The notes under the pieces were generated by a model. That model worked only from the letters and a program-made list of their open reading frames with translations. It ran no database searches and was not told the DNA's origin. This document shows, in pieces, positions 7,931 through 15,909 of a stretch of 32,204 nucleotides of DNA. This DNA comes from Halobacteriovorax sp. (GTDB lineage: Bacteria; Bdellovibrionota; Bacteriovoracia; Bacteriovoracales; Bacteriovoracaceae): NCBI GenBank assembly GCA_002716825.1, contig PBCC01000032.1:1-32204 (forward strand), read 5' to 3'. Each line of letters begins with the position of its first letter. Position 1 is the first letter of the stretch. Made by a program: the position numbers and the translations under genes.

Positions 7931-8764
7931 ATGGGTATTCGTATTAACACAAACGTACAGTCACTAGCTGCTCAGCGTGCCCTTGGGGATGTTAAGCAAG
8001 AGCAAGATAGTGCATTAGAAAAATTAGCTTCTGGCACTCGTATTAACCGTGCGAGCGACGATGCTGCAGGCCTAGCAATTAGTGAACGCCTTAAAGCAGA
8101 TATTCGTGGTTCACAGCAGGCAAAGCGAAACGCCAGTGATGGTATTAGCATGATTCAAGTGGCCGAAGGTGGCATGCAGGAAGTTTCAAATATCTTAGTT
8201 CGCTTGCGCGAGCTATCGGTACAAGCAGCTTCTGACACTGTAGGCGACAAAGAGCGTGCATTCACAGATATGGAGTTTCAACAATTGACGAAAGAAATGG
8301 AACGTATTTCTGCTTCGACGGAATTCAACGGTATCAAACTTCTCAATGGAGAAGGTGATCAAAAAGATTTCCAAGTCGGTACAGGTAACGATTCATTTGC
8401 AGACAGAATTTCTTTTGATCCTTCTGGTACAAACGTTTCAACATCAGAACTTGGTGTGGATGGGCTTGCCGTTGCTTCAAAAGAAGATGCACAAGAAAAC
8501 CTCACTGTAATTGATACAGCGATGGATAAAGTAAACGGCAACCGTGCCGTCTTAGGTGCTCTTCAAAATCGTCTAACGTCGACTGTAAGTAACCTTGATG
8601 TGAAGACTGAAAACCTATCTGCAGCCAATTCACGTATTCGTGATACGGATGTAGCACAAGTTTCAGCAGACCTGGCTAAGGCGAATATTATGACTTCTGC
8701 AGGTACATCAGTGCTAGCCCAGTCGAATAATTCAAATATGTCAGCACTAAAGCTAATTGGCTAA
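7931..8764 (+). CDS. fliC: Flagellin (copy 1)
   Basis: 277 residues. Structural subunit of the flagellar filament, exported by the flagellar type III system. The N-terminal D0/D1 domain (about 1-140) opens with MGIRINTNVQSLAAQRAL and includes LASGTRINRASDDAAGLAIS and LVRLRELSVQAASDT, which is near invariant in bacterial flagellins. The C-terminal D1/D0 domain (about 185-277) ends in SVLAQSNNSNMSALKLIG. The middle is very short with no large D2/D3 domains, so the filament surface is minimal. ATG 7931 follows GGAG by eight bases. Copy 2 lies about 200 bases downstream with its own signals. Ser/Thr-rich surface stretches near 140-180 could be glycosylation targets of the cluster at 15.9-20 kb (inference). 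Confidence 0.96.
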   Translation: MGIRINTNVQSLAAQRALGDVKQEQDSALEKLASGTRINRASDDAAGLAISERLKADIRGSQQAKRNASDGISMIQVAEGGMQEVSNILVRLRELSVQAASDTVGDKERAFTDMEFQQLTKEMERISASTEFNGIKLLNGEGDQKDFQVGTGNDSFADRISFDPSGTNVSTSELGVDGLAVASKEDAQENLTVIDTAMDKVNGNRAVLGALQNRLTSTVSNLDVKTENLSAANSRIRDTDVAQVSADLAKANIMTSAGTSVLAQSNNSNMSALKLIG

Positions 8765-8787
8765 GTTTAACGTTTATAACGACACCG

Positions 8788-8818
8788 AAAGGGCCTCCGT
8801 CAGGGGGCCTTTTTTTTT
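8788..8818 (+). terminator. Intrinsic terminator after flagellin 1
   Basis: AAAGG(G)CCTCC pairs with GGGGGCCTTT around a GTCA tetraloop (8788-8798 with 8803-8812), ten pairs with one bulged G and one G-U. A run of T follows to 8818. Strong, plus-strand specific. Confidence 0.9.
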
Positions 8819-8883
8819 GCCAAAAATTATGTCTAAGCTATTGATTCCAAATAAATAATGAAAAAAAATAAAAAGTAGTTGAC

Positions 8884-8910
8884 AAAAATACTTAAGAAAA
8901 AAGCCGATGA
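8884..8910 (+). promoter_or_regulatory. Sigma-28-type (FliA) promoter of flagellin 2
   Basis: GCCGATGA at 8903-8910 differs from the sigma-28 -10 consensus GCCGATAA at one base. The A-rich stretch 8884-8887 (AAAA for TAAA) sits at the required distance. TTGACA at 8879-8884 overlaps it but has no convincing sigma-70 -10. Flagellins are usual FliA targets, which supports the reading. Predicted transcription starts near 8918, leaving a leader of about 50 bases. Confidence 0.55.
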
Positions 8911-8969
8911 GTACGATCAGGTATATGTCTGGCAGTGAGAAAGCCAGCATTAACTTAAAGGAGAATATC

Positions 8970-9803
8970 ATGGGCTTAAGAATCGCAACAAACGTAGCAT
9001 CAGAGATGGTACAAAAGAACCTCAGTAAAGTATCAGAATCATCAGCTCAATCATTGGAGAAACTCTCTTCTGGTAAGCGCATCACAAAAGCCGCGGATGA
9101 CGCCGCCGGTTTGGCCATTGCAAAAAACCTTGAAGCACAAACAGCAGGTTTAAGACAGGCCACAAGAAATGCAAACGATGGTATTTCACTCGTACAAGTT
9201 GCCGAAGGTGGACTAAACGAAGTTTCAAATATTATTGTTCGTTTGCGTGAACTATCAGTGCAAGCCGCCTCTGACACCGTTGGTGATAAAGAGCGCGACT
9301 TCCTTAATAAAGAATATCAACAACTCGTTTCAGAAGTAGATCGTATTGCCGAGACAACAGCATTCGGCAGTGCCAATCTTCTAAATGGCACGGGTAGCGG
9401 CGAGATGGAGTTTCAGGTCGGTAACGGTTCGGGCGCAGTCCACCGTATTGGATTTGACTCATCAGCTGCAAATGCAACAGCAAGCTCTATTGGAATTAGT
9501 GGAACTGGCGTACTCGAAAAATCAGACGCTCGCGATTCACTAGAAAATCTAGACGAAGCACTTCAAACAGTGAGTGGATTTAGAGCGACGTTTGGTTCAG
9601 TTCAAAGTCGACTGCAGTCAACCATCTCTAATCTTGGTACACAAGTGGTAAACCAAGAGGCTGCAAGGTCAGTAATTGAAGATGTAGATGTCGCTGCAGA
9701 GAGTGCTAAAATGGCCAGTGACAATATTATTAAACAGGCTGGTATTGCAACACTCTCACAAGCAAACAATGTTCCTAACTCAGCACTAAGACTTGTATCT
9801 TAA
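8970..9803 (+). CDS. Flagellin (copy 2)
   Basis: 277 residues, the same length as copy 1 and clearly a tandem paralogue. It shares LRELSVQAASDTVGDKER and the DDAAGLAI block in the N-terminal domain and has a diverged C-terminal end (NNVPNSALRLVS). ATG 8970 is chosen because AAAGGAG lies seven bases upstream and the family sequence starts at MGLRIATNV. An in-frame ATG at 8907 overlaps the predicted -10 box and would add 21 non-family residues. Its middle region differs most from copy 1, as expected for filament subunits placed in different zones. Separate promoter and terminator imply separate control. Confidence 0.96.
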   Translation: MGLRIATNVASEMVQKNLSKVSESSAQSLEKLSSGKRITKAADDAAGLAIAKNLEAQTAGLRQATRNANDGISLVQVAEGGLNEVSNIIVRLRELSVQAASDTVGDKERDFLNKEYQQLVSEVDRIAETTAFGSANLLNGTGSGEMEFQVGNGSGAVHRIGFDSSAANATASSIGISGTGVLEKSDARDSLENLDEALQTVSGFRATFGSVQSRLQSTISNLGTQVVNQEAARSVIEDVDVAAESAKMASDNIIKQAGIATLSQANNVPNSALRLVS

Positions 9804-9813
9804 TCAATTTCTC

Positions 9814-9846
9814 CAGGACTCTCTAGTTAATAACTCTTGAGTCCTG
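9814..9846 (+). terminator. Hairpin terminator after flagellin 2
   Basis: CAGGACTC (9814-9821) pairs perfectly with GAGTCCTG (9839-9846), loop of 17, followed by TTTCTT. It starts 11 bases after the stop codon. Confidence 0.7.
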
Positions 9847-9860
9847 TTTCTTAAGCTCAT

Positions 9861-9890
9861 CCTCCCCTAGTACCGCGATTCTAGGGGAGG
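9861..9890 (+). terminator. Second hairpin after flagellin 2
   Basis: CCTCCCCTAG (9861-9870) and CTAGGGGAGG (9881-9890) form a perfect 10-bp stem with a 10-base loop, followed by TTCTTT. It may be a back-up terminator. The intervening DNA up to the next gene at 9944 shows nothing else clear. Confidence 0.65.
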
Positions 9891-9943
9891 TTCTTTGAGC
9901 TTACTAGCTGGCGTAATGAGAGATTGGCCGGCACAATAGAAAA

Positions 9944-10684
9944 ATGATTATCCACTCAGTATCAGACGTTCACATTAAAAAAGAAGGCGATAAAGCCGCT
10001 CTTCTTTTTTCACAATTTCTAGAGCAATCCAAATCTGCAGACATCATAATACTTTTGGGTGATATCTTTGACCTGATTGTTGGAGGCGATCAAGCTTGGC
10101 TAAAACGCTATCCTGAGACGTTCGATAAGCTTTCACGACTTTCAAGTGTAAAAAAAATATTTTATGTTGAAGGCAATCACGATTTTCATATGAAGCGTTT
10201 GTTTGAAAATGGACCACTTGAGAAAATTCAGCATATAAGTGGCGATCTTTTACTTACAGATGGCGAAGCTCGAATATGCTTTTCGCACGGAGATGACGTA
10301 GAGATTGATAATAAAAACTATCAAACATATAAAAAAGTCATTCAACATCGTTTTGTCGAGCTTTTGGCTTCAGAGTTTGTTCCAGTAAAGCAAATTGCAA
10401 GAATTGGTGAGTATGCTTCTGCTCAGTCGGCCAAGAGATCACGTCGCTATGAAGTTAACGAATCACATATAAAAAGAATAAGAGAAAAATTTAGAGAGAG
10501 CGCAAAGGCTTATTATTTCAAACAAGATAAGGCTTTTAATCTCCTGATGTGCGGACACTCTCATGTAAAAGACTTATGGCATAGTGAAGATGGTTTTACT
10601 TATGCCAATAATGGCTACTTTCAGGCCGAAAAGAGCTTTGCCGTTATCACTAACGGCAAAGTTGAGTTTAGAGAAATTAATTAA
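9944..10684 (+). CDS. LpxH-like calcineurin-type metallophosphoesterase
   Basis: 246 residues. The metal-ligand motifs appear in order: SDVH (residues 7-10), LLGDIFDLIVGGD (about 38-50), EGNHDFHMKR (about 76-85), FSHGDD (about 107-112) and CGHSHV (about 203-208). The GNHDF motif, the length (E. coli LpxH is 240) and the helical insert before the final histidines resemble UDP-2,3-diacylglucosamine diphosphatase, which makes lipid X in lipid A synthesis. I withhold a symbol because LpxH, LpxG-like and generic phosphoesterases cannot be separated by eye. The gene follows the double hairpin and converges on recN, overlapping its end by eight bases. Confidence 0.82.
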   Translation: MIIHSVSDVHIKKEGDKAALLFSQFLEQSKSADIIILLGDIFDLIVGGDQAWLKRYPETFDKLSRLSSVKKIFYVEGNHDFHMKRLFENGPLEKIQHISGDLLLTDGEARICFSHGDDVEIDNKNYQTYKKVIQHRFVELLASEFVPVKQIARIGEYASAQSAKRSRRYEVNESHIKRIREKFRESAKAYYFKQDKAFNLLMCGHSHVKDLWHSEDGFTYANNGYFQAEKSFAVITNGKVEFREIN

Positions 10685-12296
10685 GTGGTGTCATCGATTG
10701 AATGAAGTGCTGATGAGATTCGGCCGGAATAGCATCGATTGTGGATAATGTTCGCTGCTTACCCTCTCCAACAGTCATTTTGCTCACGTGTACAAGTTGA
10801 TCAGCGTGGACAGCAATTTGTGGTAGATGCGTGATGGCAATAACCTGGGAATGCTGACTAACACTTAGAAGTGATTTACCTATTTTAAGGGCCGTTTCAC
10901 CGCCGATGCCCGCATCGATTTCGTCAAACAAGAAAACAGAAATAGAATCTCGACTTGAAAGTACTTGTCGAAGTGATAAAAGAATTCTCGAAAGTTCGCC
11001 ACCAGAAGCAATATCTTGGATCGAGTAATAACCTTCACCGATATTTGTTTCTGCTTCAAAGCTCAACTCGGTCATGCCCGAATTAGATAGGGAAGACTTA
11101 ACGGTATTTAGCTTAATTGTAGCGCCCGTCATGTTGAGTTTTCTTACGGCTTTTGTCAGGTCACTTGAAAGCTGTTTTGCCTTAATGGTTCTTGTTTCAT
11201 GCAGTTTGAGGGCTAAAACTGTTGCTAGCTCATGTGCCTTTTTCGATGCCTTTTCTAGTTGGGTGATTTGCGTTTGTAGAGAGTTTAGACTTGTGTGAGA
11301 AATCTTTAATTCTTCATAATGTGACAAGACGACATCAATATCACCACCAAACTTTCTTTTAAGCTTTTGGTATTGGTCGAGTCGTTCTACAACAGACTCA
11401 AGTTCATCTTCACCAAGGGCATCGAGCTCGATTGATCCAAGCTTGTAATCAACTTCGCTCAGTAGCTCAAGAGCTGAACTTAGACTATCTGTGGTGCTTG
11501 AGTCGATGAGAGGGAATGAATCCAAGGTTTTAATCAAGTGGTTAAGTTGGTTTAAAATCGAATAATCCTCATCACCTGAAAGTCTTGACTGCGCTTGAGC
11601 TAAGATTTTCTGGTGCTTCTCTTGGTTTAGAGAAACATGTTTCTTCTTAAGAAGGTCTTCTTCGTCTTGCTTTGAAGGGTTTAGGCTTTCGATCTCAGCA
11701 AGCTGAAACTTAATATAGTCTTCTTGTTGAATCGCACCAGTTAATTCACTTTTTCTTAATTCAAGCTCTTTCTTAACTTTCGACCAGCCAGCGTAGCTTT
11801 GAGAGAACTCTTTTGAGTCTTGATCGAGATCTGAATACTGATCAAGAAGCTTTAGAAGATAAGAGGGAGAGAGTAGTTTTTGATTTTCAAACTGACCCAC
11901 GAGATCGATATAGCGCCTGGAGAATTGTGTGAGGAGACTAATGGGACAAGATTGAAAGTTTAGCCACGCTTTTGAGGGGCCAGTTGGATACACAAGTCGT
12001 TTGACAACAATCTCATTGTTCTCGCTTGGATGTCCGAGGTCAGTGAGCCAGTCAACTACCTCTTTTGACTCGGCATGAAAGATCGCTTCAACCATGGCAA
12101 AGTCTGAATTCTTTCGCACTATTTTCTTATCAGCTCTGCCGCCAAAAATAAGTTGTAATGAATCTAGGATCAAGCTTTTGCCTGAGCCAGTTTCTCCAAC
12201 GATTGCATTAAACTTTGAAGAGAACTGAACGGTTTGATTTTCAAAGGTTGCGATATTTCTAATTTGTAATGATTTGAGAAATAAATCTGGAATCAT
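10677..12296 (-). CDS. recN: DNA repair ATPase RecN
   Basis: 539 residues, slightly shorter than the usual 550-570. SMC-like protein acting early in double-strand-break repair. The Walker A motif GETGSGKS is at residues 34-41. A long coiled-coil region follows (about 150-380), then the ABC signature IASGGELSRILLSLRQ (about 430-445) and Walker B FLFDEIDAGIGGETA (about 460-474). Its start overlaps the end of the NAD kinase gene by four bases (ATGA type). The nadK-recN order is a widespread bacterial arrangement and supports both calls. It is the last gene of the long minus-strand run. Confidence 0.95.
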   Translation of the reverse strand: MIPDLFLKSLQIRNIATFENQTVQFSSKFNAIVGETGSGKSLILDSLQLIFGGRADKKIVRKNSDFAMVEAIFHAESKEVVDWLTDLGHPSENNEIVVKRLVYPTGPSKAWLNFQSCPISLLTQFSRRYIDLVGQFENQKLLSPSYLLKLLDQYSDLDQDSKEFSQSYAGWSKVKKELELRKSELTGAIQQEDYIKFQLAEIESLNPSKQDEEDLLKKKHVSLNQEKHQKILAQAQSRLSGDEDYSILNQLNHLIKTLDSFPLIDSSTTDSLSSALELLSEVDYKLGSIELDALGEDELESVVERLDQYQKLKRKFGGDIDVVLSHYEELKISHTSLNSLQTQITQLEKASKKAHELATVLALKLHETRTIKAKQLSSDLTKAVRKLNMTGATIKLNTVKSSLSNSGMTELSFEAETNIGEGYYSIQDIASGGELSRILLSLRQVLSSRDSISVFLFDEIDAGIGGETALKIGKSLLSVSQHSQVIAITHLPQIAVHADQLVHVSKMTVGEGKQRTLSTIDAIPAESHQHFIQSMTPLN

Positions 12297-13198
12297 GCCT
12301 CTCTCCTGCCGTGTGTGAATTTTACCTTGAGTGTGTGAAAGAATGTGCGAGCTGGATTGTGTACAAGTTGAACAAATCTAGCCTTACTCTTAGAAACTTT
12401 GACATTCTGATAAGGGTAGATAGTTAAAAGTTGCTGACCATCGAGAGTAAGGTTAATGGGATCGTCTTTGTCCTGGCTCTTCACATGAATGGCCATATTA
12501 TCCGGAATAACGATCGGACGGTGTGTCAGGCTATGCGGGCTAATAGGTGTCATCACAAGGCTTCCAACCTGGGGGTGTATGATCGGCCCTCCGGCAGCAA
12601 GTGAGTAAGCGGTTGAGCCAATGGGAGAACTGATAATAAGACCATCGCCCGATAAGTCGTAGATATGTTCGTAATCGTTTTCTACTGTAAGCCAGATCAT
12701 GCGTGAAATATGATTCTTATTAAAAACGGCATCATTCAGAAAGAATGATGATTCGATCACTTTTCCCTGTTCTTGTATTTCAACTTTATACAGTTGAGCC
12801 TTAACGATTTCCATTCGACCGTTTATGACTTCATCAAGCTCGTCAAAAAACTCTGCCTTAGAAAACTCGGTAATAAAACCAAGCCGTCCCATATTGACAC
12901 CAAAAATTGGTGGTGAATGTTTGGTTGATTGGCGGCATACACATATGAGCGTACCGTCACCACCAAGTGAAAGAATAAGGTCTGAAAAATTGTGGTACTT
13001 ATCTTCGTCAACAAACGAGACATTTTTGGGCAACGTTTTGAAAACTTGCTTCAGACGATCTTGATCTTTTGAAAGAAACTGAACGTTAACTTTTCTTCTA
13101 GAAAACCAAGTGCATAAATTAGGAAGTACCGCCGCAAACTCTGAAATGAGATGTGGTTTAAGAACAACTGTAACCTTGTGGATGGATTTTTTTACCAC
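12293..13198 (-). CDS. nadK: NAD kinase
   Basis: 301 residues. Makes NADP from NAD and ATP or polyphosphate. The catalytic GGDGT motif is at residues 79-83, followed by PIFGVNMGRLGFITE and the FLNDAVFNK strand (NE/ND-type binding motif). The DGLIISSPIGSTAYSLAAGGPI segment is the glycine-rich C-terminal domain signature. GTG at 13198 is chosen: AAAGGGG lies eight bases upstream and the preceding regulator gene ends three bases before it. No ATG is available near the expected N-terminus. Confidence 0.94.
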   Translation of the reverse strand: MVKKSIHKVTVVLKPHLISEFAAVLPNLCTWFSRRKVNVQFLSKDQDRLKQVFKTLPKNVSFVDEDKYHNFSDLILSLGGDGTLICVCRQSTKHSPPIFGVNMGRLGFITEFSKAEFFDELDEVINGRMEIVKAQLYKVEIQEQGKVIESSFFLNDAVFNKNHISRMIWLTVENDYEHIYDLSGDGLIISSPIGSTAYSLAAGGPIIHPQVGSLVMTPISPHSLTHRPIVIPDNMAIHVKSQDKDDPINLTLDGQQLLTIYPYQNVKVSKSKARFVQLVHNPARTFFHTLKVKFTHGRREA

Positions 13199-13201
13199 TC
13201 C

Positions 13202-13567
13202 TCATTCCCCTTTCGTGGTGAAGATCTTTAGTGCCGCCTCTAGGTCTTCAAAAGGCTTACCAATAACACGACAGCCGTAAGTGGCAGCTTTGTCGTGTAC
13301 TTGAGCAGATGTATAAGCCGTTATAATGACAAACTTTCTGGCTATATCTTCTCGTGAGAACTTCTTTTTACTCTCTTCAATTACATCAAATCCGGTGGTG
13401 TCCTGCAACATGAGATCACAAACAATTCGGTCATAGTCATTGTTTAGAATGTGAGTAATTGCTTCTTTACCCGAGCTAACAGCATCAACGCTAGCGCCCC
13501 TTTTCTCCATCAGCTTTTTAAGAGACTTTTGAATTAAGGGCTCGTCTTCGACAAGCAAAACATTCAT
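13202..13567 (-). CDS. CheY-like single-domain response regulator
   Basis: 121 residues, a receiver domain only. The acidic pair is E7/D8/E9 in LLVEDEP, the phospho-acceptor is Asp51 in IVCDLML, the conserved Thr is in IITAYT and the Lys in IGKPF. ATG 13567 is preferred over GTG 13579 because AGGTGG sits about eight bases upstream and the beta-1 strand begins directly. With no output domain it must act by protein contact, as CheY or Spo0F do. It lies 28 bases after the histidine kinase, its presumed partner. Confidence 0.9.
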   Translation of the reverse strand: MNVLLVEDEPLIQKSLKKLMEKRGASVDAVSSGKEAITHILNNDYDRIVCDLMLQDTTGFDVIEESKKKFSREDIARKFVIITAYTSAQVHDKAATYGCRVIGKPFEDLEAALKIFTTKGE

Positions 13568-13595
13568 GAGAGTATCCACCTATATCTATTTACAA

Positions 13596-15323
13596 TTATT
13601 GGCTTACGGGTAGCTCAAACGCAAAATATGCACCAGCGCCACTATGATTGTTGCCAAGCTCCAGAGTACTTCCAATTGACTCGAGAAGACCACGGCTAAT
13701 TGTTAGACCAAGTCCGGTGCCTTGCTCTTTAGTGGTAAAGAATGGTTTTAGTGCATTGTTGATAAATGCTGGGCTAAGTCCTGGCCCATTATCAATAAGT
13801 TCAAAGCGTAGTATCGTCTGCTTGTTAATGACGCGAAGAGTGATGCAGCCCTCTCTGAGCTTTTTGGTGTCTTGACCGGCTTGATTCTTAATCGCCTGTC
13901 CAGCATTAATAATTAAATTAAAAAGAATTTGCGATAAGCTCACAGCATTAACGCTGAGACAAAATCTGTGTGGATCATCAAAGTCTTGGAAGTCTATAGC
14001 TTTGCCAATGCCTCGAATTTCACTTTTTGTTAGAATAAAAACTTCATTGATGAAATCACTAAGAACAATCGAGCTTTCTGTTTTGGACGTTGAATACAAA
14101 TTTGAAAAGTTCTTAATAATGGTTTGGCATCGAGTGGAGTTTTTTGAGATATCTTCAAAAAGCTGAGCGAACTCACCGTCAAAGTCCGTAGTCATATCAA
14201 GAGAGCCTAAATGAAGACCAAAAAGAGGATTGTTCAGTTCATGTTGGAGCGTATTGAGTAGTTCTCCAAGTAGTGAGACACGTCTATGGTGATCGATATC
14301 GAACGATTGCTCTAAATCCTCAGACAATCGAATGTGATAACCGGCAATCAAAGGTATTAAAGTCTGATTTTCAGCAGGAGTTTCCTCAGTAGATTTAAAG
14401 CTAGAGTTAGAGAATATCACAGTGTTGGAAGGATCTAAGAGTTCAATGGGGAGAGGAAGGTTCTCCATCAGCATGATCAATTGCCCGAGACGTTCACCTG
14501 CGCGCTCCTTGGCCAACAGCCGATCGAGATAGGGAGAGATCATGTCACATAAAGAGTTGAACGAGTTGAGTTCATTTTGAGTTGGTGGAAGAAAACCATT
14601 GCGAGAAAGAAAAAGAAGAGCTGAGTGATTTTGAAAAGAAAACTCCTTGGCAAGAAAGTTTCCAACTACCTGGACATCTTCAAGCATTGTGGAGCTTTGA
14701 TCGAAGAGCTTACTTTTACTTTTGCGAACAAAGTTAAAAATCTTAGTGAAATTTTTCGCTGTAGTTTTATTAAAAACTAGATCTTGGTGATTGGAACATC
14801 CCCAGCTTTCTGCGTTGGCGCGCCCTCTTTCATGTAGAATAAGTTGGCAAGTTTCGTATTCTGAAAAATCTTTAAGACCTAGAACTACTCTCGGCAGCAT
14901 ATGCGGAGAGCGCCAAGCTCTTTCCAGCTCTCTGGTTTCTTCGCGTCCGAGAAAGGTCGTCAGGGCTTGATTTTTTCCAGTTGTAACCAACTTGGCATCG
15001 ACGATCGTGGAGGCGAACCGGCGAATAGCACGATGAAGTTTGGTGGCCGAAGTTGTTGGAGGTTTTTGGCATCCACTCCAAGAATCAAGCCAGCGGCCTA
15101 ATGAGCCAGATGGAATTGAAAACTTTCTAGAAGATGACTCAATATGAACTAGATCACCACTAGTAAAAAGCCAAAACTCACTTGCGCCTAAACTTTTAGG
15201 TCGCTCATCTGTTAGACAGAAGTCAATAAAGCTGGGCTTTGCCTTTAGCTCTAATTGCTGGGAATGGTAGAGTCGCAAGCCTGTCGAAGGGATCTTAACT
15301 CTGGGAGTGCCTTGATCTTCCAT
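13596..15323 (-). CDS. Soluble sensor histidine kinase
   Basis: 575 residues with no membrane helix, so a cytoplasmic sensor. Residues 1-130 are unassigned. About 140-275 looks GAF-like and about 280-340 looks like a short PAS segment (LPLPIELLDPSNTVIFSN). The dimerisation helix carries the phospho-acceptor His361 in LQHELNNPLFGL. The ATPase domain shows an N-box NLIINAGQAIK, DNGPGLS, and GTGLGLTISRGL near the end. The HELNNPL form is typical of kinases with a conserved NNPL helix. It overlaps the preceding 216-residue gene by 73 bases, unusually long; GGTGG about 13 bases before ATG 15323 is the only visible ribosome site. The stimulus is unknown. Confidence 0.9.
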   Translation of the reverse strand: MEDQGTPRVKIPSTGLRLYHSQQLELKAKPSFIDFCLTDERPKSLGASEFWLFTSGDLVHIESSSRKFSIPSGSLGRWLDSWSGCQKPPTTSATKLHRAIRRFASTIVDAKLVTTGKNQALTTFLGREETRELERAWRSPHMLPRVVLGLKDFSEYETCQLILHERGRANAESWGCSNHQDLVFNKTTAKNFTKIFNFVRKSKSKLFDQSSTMLEDVQVVGNFLAKEFSFQNHSALLFLSRNGFLPPTQNELNSFNSLCDMISPYLDRLLAKERAGERLGQLIMLMENLPLPIELLDPSNTVIFSNSSFKSTEETPAENQTLIPLIAGYHIRLSEDLEQSFDIDHHRRVSLLGELLNTLQHELNNPLFGLHLGSLDMTTDFDGEFAQLFEDISKNSTRCQTIIKNFSNLYSTSKTESSIVLSDFINEVFILTKSEIRGIGKAIDFQDFDDPHRFCLSVNAVSLSQILFNLIINAGQAIKNQAGQDTKKLREGCITLRVINKQTILRFELIDNGPGLSPAFINNALKPFFTTKEQGTGLGLTISRGLLESIGSTLELGNNHSGAGAYFAFELPVSQ

Positions 15324-15901
15324 TGCTTAAGATTATCCACCAGCTCATATTCCAGCAAGTCACAAAGCATGATGAGATCATTCTTCTCTTTGGCCGGAAC
15401 AATCGCCTTAAGAATAGATAAGAGATGAATCTCAAGTTGACTGACAGAGTGGGGCTTTTGCCACTTCTCTTGTAAGTGAGATCGAAGTGTCTTTTGAATT
15501 CTAGAAACAAGTTGGATAAATAAATCAGTAATCTCAATAACTTCTGCAAAAAGTTGCTGAGATTCTTCTGTTCGACATTCTTGGTAGGCGGCTGTCAGCT
15601 CTGCAATTTGAGCAACAATATTATCGATGTAAGCGTTACAGGATTGAAGCGCTTCGAATGCAAGTTCAATATTAGATTGCAGTCTGAAGTCTATAGACTC
15701 AAACTGACCAACACGTGTGGGCATGATGGCATCTTCTTGATCGACATCAAGTGCTTTTCCGTTGATGCATATTTGGCTAATAATTTGATCAGCATGAGCA
15801 GACTCAGACAAAATCTCATTTACAACGTCAGAAAGAGTTGCATTGTTGTTAATTGATCGATTAGAAACTTTCTCGTTAATTGTAATCACGACATTATTCA
15901 T
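15251..15901 (-). CDS. Hypothetical protein in flagellar glycosylation/two-component cluster
   Basis: 216 residues; I do not recognise the family. No signal peptide or membrane segment. Residues about 1-75 look like a small beta-grasp-like or ubiquitin-like fold start (VVITINEKV, then LSDVVNEIL and ICINGKALDVDQEDA). Residues about 78-216 are strongly helical. ATG 15901 follows AGAGG closely. It sits eight bases after the disrupted glycosyltransferase and overlaps the kinase gene by 73 bases, so it is probably co-translated with the kinase. It may be a regulator or adaptor for the kinase, by position only. Confidence 0.72.
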   Translation of the reverse strand: MNNVVITINEKVSNRSINNNATLSDVVNEILSESAHADQIISQICINGKALDVDQEDAIMPTRVGQFESIDFRLQSNIELAFEALQSCNAYIDNIVAQIAELTAAYQECRTEESQQLFAEVIEITDLFIQLVSRIQKTLRSHLQEKWQKPHSVSQLEIHLLSILKAIVPAKEKNDLIMLCDLLEYELVDNLKQWKIKALPELRSLRQACDSTIPSN

Positions 15902-15909
15902 AGCAACCT

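Noticed and set aside
8907-8969. Longer flagellin-2 start at ATG 8907
   Set aside because: It overlaps the predicted -10 box and adds 21 residues absent from flagellins; ATG 8970 has AAAGGAG.
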